DNA of 64,000 nt from Ptychodera flava (taxonomy: Eukaryota; Hemichordata; Enteropneusta; Ptychoderidae): positions 28,560,796-28,624,795 of the forward strand of contig NC_091945.1 in assembly GCF_041260155.1 (NCBI RefSeq), read 5' to 3'. The notes under the pieces are model-generated. The model worked only from the letters and a program-made list of their open reading frames with translations, was not told the DNA's origin and did not search any database. Shown in pieces: positions 58,473 to 64,000 of the stretch. The stretch's first letter is position 1. The number at the start of each line of letters is the position of its first letter. The position numbers were made by a program, and so were the translations under genes.

Positions 58473-58901
58473 GATTATTACGAAAATACCTCAAAGGGTG
58501 CATGAGGACGCCAATGTCCGAGTGCATCCTTTGCGGTATTTTCGTGATAACGTTATTATTATATTCGTGACTCGGGTATCAAATTGTCAGAGTAGTGACC
58601 GTTTCGTGCAATGTCAACAGTTTTTCTTCCGATTTAAAGCGCAATTGTGGAACGCTATCTCGGACGCGCTTTTCCGAGTTCTGGATAGTATGTGCGCTAC
58701 ACACGTACATACAGAGCGCTCGAGAAACTTTGGCACTCGTCCAATCAGTCCTTTGAAACCATTCAACAGTGAACGCACAGATATAGCCGCAGGGGATGGG
58801 GCGCCTGGAAACCGTACGTGTTAAGGAACGGGCGTTCCGTACGGCTGTTTTAGCGCACGCAAAATTCTGTTGTTCTCGACGGTAGATGTATAACAATAAA
58901 G
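58473..58901. mobile_element. insertion with terminal hairpin, about 429 bp
   Basis: Absent from the homologous place at 27.76 and 44.08 kb. The left end forms a hairpin: ATTACGAAAATACC and AAGGGTGCAT pair with ATGCATCCTTTG-type and GGTATTTTCGTGAT at 58525-58551. The interior is richer in CG dinucleotides than its surroundings. Two overlapping frames (108 codons plus, 105 minus) have no recognisable domain. Ends are approximate, with no target duplication found. Confidence 0.6.
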
Positions 58902-60213
58902 TTTAATAAACATCTATAGGTGATCTGTTGAAATCTAAAGCTAGCTCTGCGGATGTTTCAACACCTTTCTGATAGTATCAATGTTTATTTTGGCATGGCA
59001 ATTTTAATAAGAGTCAATAAAATTTGAGTGCCAAAACCTATGCAAGCCACTTAGCGAGTACAAATTATACAGACGCGGTCTTATACAGTGGGTCTCCAAA
59101 AGTCTACAGGCGCTACGTACCGCCAATGAAGCTGTCCATGCAAAAATGTGTTCGTGGGCAGTTTGTCAGCGGGTGGACTAATTTAAAAAATAATTTGCGG
59201 GCAGGGAGAAAAGTCAATAAATACAGTGGACGAGGAGAAAATTTCAGATTTTAGATTGTGTGGGGAGAAAACTTTTGGCAGTGGGTAACGGGAAATAGGT
59301 AGAGGGAGGGAATAGGTTAATAGAATTGCAGGTCAGTGCGTAACTTAGAGGGGAGCACTGTCAAAGGTTGAAATGATAACGTATATGTGGGAATATATAC
59401 ATCCAATGAACAACGTGGCATTTAAATGGTAGGGAGAGGGCAGTGGGGAGCTTGAACGGTTGTGGGGACTAGACAGCAGGCAGACCATAGATACTGGGGA
59501 CAGTGGGCATCATAATTAAGTGAGAGGGCATATATTCCGTTTCGAACAGCTCTATTTTCCCATCCAATTTTTAGGTCAAGGTCAAAAATATCAAAAATCG
59601 GTTTATTAGCCTTCGAAACATGTTTTATGATGATTGTGTAAAATTGACGAAATTTACCAGTTGGTGGCACTTGAGTCTACTTCGGCATTTCGTGTACAGA
59701 GACTAAGATTGTATGCTCGTATTTGGGTTATACAAATAGGGCCATGTGATCAAGTGGGGCTCGTTTCGTTGTGTGTTGTAGTCGCCTTCTGCTAGGCAAG
59801 AACGGATCCCGCTTCCATATATGACCCCATTGCGTGAAGAACCATATAATTCTGCCTATAACTTGACACCTTTTGACAGATTTCGTTTACAATAAGGCAA
59901 CCCATAAGGTTCACCATATATTCTGTACTGAATAGAAGGGAGGTTTACTGCAGTAACCAGGACAAGGCCAAATGCCACGGCCTGTTGCATTGTAGTAAAA
60001 CCTTTGGCTGATATGTACACTTATGTATAATCCAAACTAAGTATCTAAGTATCGATCACGTATGAAGTATTTACCAGTCTAGGCTTCTTTATTTCCAAGA
60101 CCCATGACAATTTTGACATATTTTGTATCAGTTACCCTAACGTCTTATGAAGGAAAATAAGAAACAGTAAAGGACTCCTCAACCCCTTACAAATATTTTG
60201 GTTTGCATTGCAG
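58902..60213 (+). promoter_or_regulatory. GT-D upstream region
   Basis: Colinear with the B and X flanks: GCTAGCTCTGCGGATG near 58.94 kb, TTTTTAGGTCAAGGTCAAAA near 59.57 kb, TTTCGTGTACAGAG near 59.69 kb, and the acceptor TTTGCATTGCAG ending at 60213. A transcription start should lie here or further upstream. Confidence 0.5.
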
Positions 60214-60248
60214 GCAACAAACAGTAGGCTAAGTGCGTAACAACGGTG

Positions 60249-62183
60249 ATGGCTAACAAAGATCATGAAGAACAAAGGTGAAAAAACATGTACTTTCTAA
60301 GCTTATACTCAAAAGTCATGATCATGAATATCAATATCACTACTCCAGCATACAATGGGAGGATGTTTTTCGCATCTAAAGTAAAATAACTGACTCTATG
60401 GTAACTTTTAAGAGTCGATTCTTTCACTCAAAATGATTAGGTGGGTGTATACAGCATAGTAAGGACTAGGGAAAATCGGAAAGAAAATGACGAAGGGTTC
60501 ATCATTCAACCACTGTGCCCAATCGGTGTCTGTAATTATCTCTACATTATCAGAATATAACAACTTCAATTGACGGTGATAGTATGAACCCAAACACTAT
60601 AAAGAGGAAACACATTTGAAAGAATATCTTTCAAACCAATGGGCTTTTTATCCATGTTTCTTAACTTCCGATAGTTGCATCATTACTTTAGCCATTAAAG
60701 CAATTATTGTAACAGAGTTTTTAGATTGTACATCTGCAGACAATGAAATCAAATTTTGTAAGACTTCTCCATCCAAGATGGCTATTTAACAATCATAATG
60801 CATAATTCTTAACACGACCTGCACCCAACGCAAAAAATCTAAGTACTTACATCATGTTTCATAGCATGGTCGTTTTATAGAGATGAAATGCGAAATTTCA
60901 GGGACAAATTGCTGATATAAAAACTGCTCTGAACACTAAATTTGTTATATTTTGTCACCAGGAGTGTCCTGATACTGAACGATGAATGGGGGACTACTAA
61001 AGGTGGAATATCAACCATTCATCGTGAGATTTCAGTCCTTGCTAAAGAAACTGGTGTTGATGTCTACAGCACTGTGCTAGAAGCTGGCGATGTTGACAAA
61101 GAAGATGCACAACAGAAGGGTATAACGTTGATAACACCAACTATCAATCCTTATCTGCCTGCCGATGAGAAAACTCCACGTCTTTCCTGGTTTCTCCTGC
61201 ACAGGTCCTTCTTTCCCGATCTCGCTGACGTCCCGAACGTAAAGGTCATCATCGGCCATGCACCAATCACCAATGAAGCGGCCATTCAAATAAAAGAGGT
61301 ATTTCCAAATGCAAAGGTCTACCTTTTCAATCACGTCATTCCAGAAGACATAGAAGCATTTAAAGACGCCTGGACACCACAACGAGTACAAGAAAGAGAG
61401 AGAAAGATACAGAATTCTGCAGGCAAAGCCACCGCCGTCTTCAGTGTTGGGCCACGAATGTTCGACCACTTTAATAACAAGTTCCGTGCCTTGAATCCTG
61501 CACCACTTCACATGAAGTATCTTCCCAGACCTTCTCAAAAGTTCTTTGAAGTAGCAATGCAGAACTTGCCAGAAATCAAGAGAATGAGAGTAATAACCTT
61601 TGGTCGCATTCGAGGTGTTGAGAAGCTGAAAGGATACGACCTGGTCGCTGCTGCTCTCAGCAAGGTTGCAGAAGCATATCACGATGTTTTTGAGTCTCCT
61701 CCAGTATGGGTGATTCGTGGAATACCCAAAGGTGAACATAAAGAAACAGAAGCCTTCCTCAAAAAGAACATCAGAAGTGGCCATCTTGACGTGAAGCTGT
61801 ACCCTTACGGATCACAAGACGACATTATAGTCGACCTGCAACAGAGTCATCTTTGCATTATGGCCTCAAGAACCGAGCCATTTGGTTTGGTTGGCCTGGA
61901 AGCCATCGCAGCTGGTATTCCAACATTGATTACCAAGCACTCTGGTTTGGCGCAGTACTTGGAGAACCAGTTCGCTGTACACGCCCAGTCCATGGTTGTT
62001 GATGTTGGTATAAATGATTATTCAAAAAAACAAGACATCAAGACGTGGAAGACAGAGATCATTAAAGTCCTGAGGCAGTATGGTGTTGCCTTTAAAAGAG
62101 CACAGGAGCTGAAAAGAGAGCTTGAAAATTGTTCTGCTGCAATGCAGTCCCATGAAGATTTCAAAGAGCTCATGAGACAATAA
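60249..62183 (+). CDS. GT-B fold glycosyltransferase, paralogue D (intact, two coding exons)
   Basis: CDS = join(60249..60277, 60962..62183), 416 aa. The ATG exon (60214-60277) keeps the in-frame TAG upstream, encodes MANKDHEEQ and ends at AAAG|GTGAAA. The 684-nt intron ends TTTGTCACCAG. The body is colinear with B throughout: GTTKGGISTIHRE, VIIGHAPITN, FSVGPRMFDHFNNKFRALNP, TFGRIRGVEKLKGYD, and EPFGLVGLE with the EX7E glutamates at 315 and 323. Differences from B are scattered and conservative (for example IRGVEK for IQGVEK), with loop changes around residues 74-88 and 203-213. No transit or signal sequence. B and D look like working genes. The substrate cannot be read from sequence. The minus-strand 235-codon frame is a shadow. 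Confidence 0.88.
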
Positions 62184-63134
62184 AAAACTCAGGCAAATGT
62201 TGCCAACGACTCTCAAAAGTAGAGACATGCCTTCACTTATTTCGTCGAAAGTTTTTTCAATATCCTAATGCATAAACTTTATACAAAGAACGTTAATTTT
62301 TTGTTTAGTAAATACTGACACATGTGAAGACAATCATGGCATTCCGTTTTTGGTGATTGTATAATTTTTCTGTTCATTTTATTCACATAGTATTCTACAC
62401 TCGCTGACATAACAAAGAAGAAAATTCGTTTGACTTTTGAAAATATCAGTCTTTCAAAGATTACGTACTATAGATTGTAGCTTGTAGGATTTTGAATAAC
62501 AATGATATATTCGTTTGTGTGCAGACAGTTAAGGAATTTCACGTCGAGAATAATGATATAATGCAGAGAATATTTTCCAGATTTAAACTTGTGTCATGGA
62601 GACCTTTTATGCCTAGCAGTTGATTAATGTGATACCTAATCTTTAGATATCGCATTCACTGTAATTTAAATTATCGTACCGCGATCTTTAATCTGCAAGA
62701 AAACTCAGTAACCGTCATTGTAAGTTACTTAAAATAATATTTATCCCCACTGCTTGACACTTTCCTACAAAGCAAATCTTAGGTAGAAATAAACCTGCTT
62801 TGTTGTTCCGTCATCAGTATGTTTATTTGAATGAAGAATCTAACATGTACTCAGTACCCTGAAACTTGATATTTTGTTCATGAAACTTTAAATTCGGCTA
62901 TATAACTATTTTATGCAAATCATGTAGACATGACATTTAGCGATTTCACTCGGTATTAGCAGTAATTTTTTTTAACAGATCACATATTCTTTAAACCCTG
63001 TGAAAGTGACCTTTTGAGTAGCAAAAGTGGAAGGGGCGGTTGTATAAATTTGTATATGTGCTCATGTGAATCTGTCTGTTCTTAAGGTTGATTGCCCAAC
63101 AACTGCTGATTGGAATTTGATATACATATATAAT

Positions 63135-63139
<5 letters not shown>
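62184..63139. other. GT-D 3' flank
   Basis: Colinear with the B 3' flank, including the LINE empty site near 62.98 kb (ACAGATCACATATTCTTTAA). It ends at the TA microsatellite, which replaces about 0.8-1.0 kb present in spacer 1. No gene. Confidence 0.6.
62788..62793 (+). terminator. GT-D poly(A) signal
   Basis: AATAAA followed by CCTGCTTTGTTGTTCCGTC, conserved in position with copies A, B and C, about 605 nt past the stop. Confidence 0.6.

Positions 63140-63200
<61 letters not shown>
63140..63200. repeat. (TA)n microsatellite
   Basis: About 60 bp of pure alternating AT. Sequence to its right (GCAAGTACTGAGCTAAACAT) corresponds to about 19.9 kb of spacer 1 rather than the next expected bases, so the array marks a deletion junction. 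The 73-codon minus-strand frame with Tyr-Ile repeats is just this array translated. Confidence 0.95.
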
Positions 63201-63208
<8 letters not shown>

Positions 63209-64000
63209 GCAAGTACTGAGCTAAACATTAAATTTCACACCAACTTTGCAAAGAATGCAATAGAGTTGTACATCAGTTTGGTTGTGAAAGAGTTAAACTT
63301 TAAACCTCTGCTTCACACCATCGATAAGTTCTGCACCAACTTTGATGAAAATTCCTGTACATATCATTTCATTTACATAAAGGTCTAGTTGGGTTTGAAA
63401 CACAATTGATAACGCACATGTGTTAACAACTAGAAGTCTTAAATCTGCACATTAAACAAATTTTGCAAGTAGTGAGTTATATTCAGAAAACAGCACCAAA
63501 TTGACGAAACTTGGTGCAAACAAGATTTACAGAAAGGAATGCTTACATAGAAAGAATCACATTACATTGATTAATATAGCACCAGATGCTAGGCAAACAG
63601 AAATACAATTGTACTGAAATGCAATAAGCCGTGTACTGTCGTATTTAACACATTTTTATAATGAGTGGAATTATTCAAGAGGTAGCGCCAACCTTGGGGA
63701 CACTTCTTGAAAATACATTTTACTGGTCGTTTTTGTATTTTAAAAAGCCACAAATATTTAAATTTTATGTTAATATAATTAGTAATTTATCAGTTTCTGA
63801 ATATCGGTGTAAAGTGTACAAAATTTCATTACTCAACTTGACTTTGTGGTATTCTACGGCTGCGTTTGTTGTACACAATGTTAAACTTAGAAAGTAGCGA
63901 GCTTGTTTCCTCCTCTGGGACTTCATCATAGAATACACTCTTTGCGAACAACACCTCTCAGGTCTCTGTATCTTATACTTTCGTGTACAGCATTTATACA
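63201..64000. other. start of the next inter-unit spacer
   Basis: Colinear with about 19.9 and 20.8-21.5 kb (AGCACCAGATGCTAG-CAAACAGA, and ATGAGTGGAATTATTCAAGA at 63661). The duplicated array therefore continues beyond the window. Confidence 0.6.

Noticed and set aside
62991..63212. Minus-strand frame with long Tyr-Ile repeats
   Set aside because: Pure translation of the TA microsatellite.

Overview
This is eukaryotic, animal-type DNA: AT-rich, intron-containing, mostly non-coding and dense with transposon debris. A CR1/L2-like LINE whose ORF1 carries a 2A recoding peptide, and a metazoan-style family of GT-B glycosyltransferases, suggest a marine invertebrate. An invertebrate deuterostome (hemichordate, echinoderm or lancelet) is my best guess, held with low confidence. 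No bacterial features are present.

Layout. 1-11.5 kb is single-copy-looking intergenic DNA with diverged AT-rich tandem repeats (3.0-5.1 kb, and inverted at 10.65-11.2 kb) and a fragment of a DUF3504 (Crypton-recombinase-like) protein at 7.8-8.4 kb on the minus strand. From 11.5 kb to the end the window is a tandem segmental duplication. Each unit carries a conserved glycosyltransferase (GT) upstream region, the GT gene, a long spacer, a small minus-strand family with a KR-containing repeat, and short plus-strand gene remnants. Five GT positions can be recognised: A (12.37-12.46 kb, only the last ~30 codons survive), B (29.1-31.0 kb, intact), X (45.37 kb, upstream region only, joined to another gene's exon), C (47.6-49.5 kb, one frameshift) and D (60.2-62.2 kb, intact). 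B and D resolve into a two-exon gene: a tiny first coding exon (in-frame stop, then ATG, then 29 nt) and one 1222-nt exon, giving 416 residues with the retaining GT-B EX7E motif.

Because the units are paralogous, insertions show up as filled sites facing empty sites. Resolved this way are: a 4985-bp LINE with a 15-bp target-site duplication (13.69-18.68 kb, minus strand); a 266-bp PIF/Harbinger-type MITE with 33-bp perfect inverted repeats; a 449-bp foldback MITE made of GCGAGAA motifs; a 1.9-kb TIR element rich in AAGCTT; a 569-bp solo LTR with TATA box and poly(A) signal; a 5'-truncated LINE tail; two related long palindromes; and two further TIR/hairpin insertions.

The strongest points are the expanding and decaying GT cluster, and the LINE, whose ORF1 begins with a canonical 2A peptide under a near-ideal Kozak ATG and is separated from ORF2 by a single in-frame UAG with no ORF2 ATG nearby. 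Other short open frames in the window look like chance.
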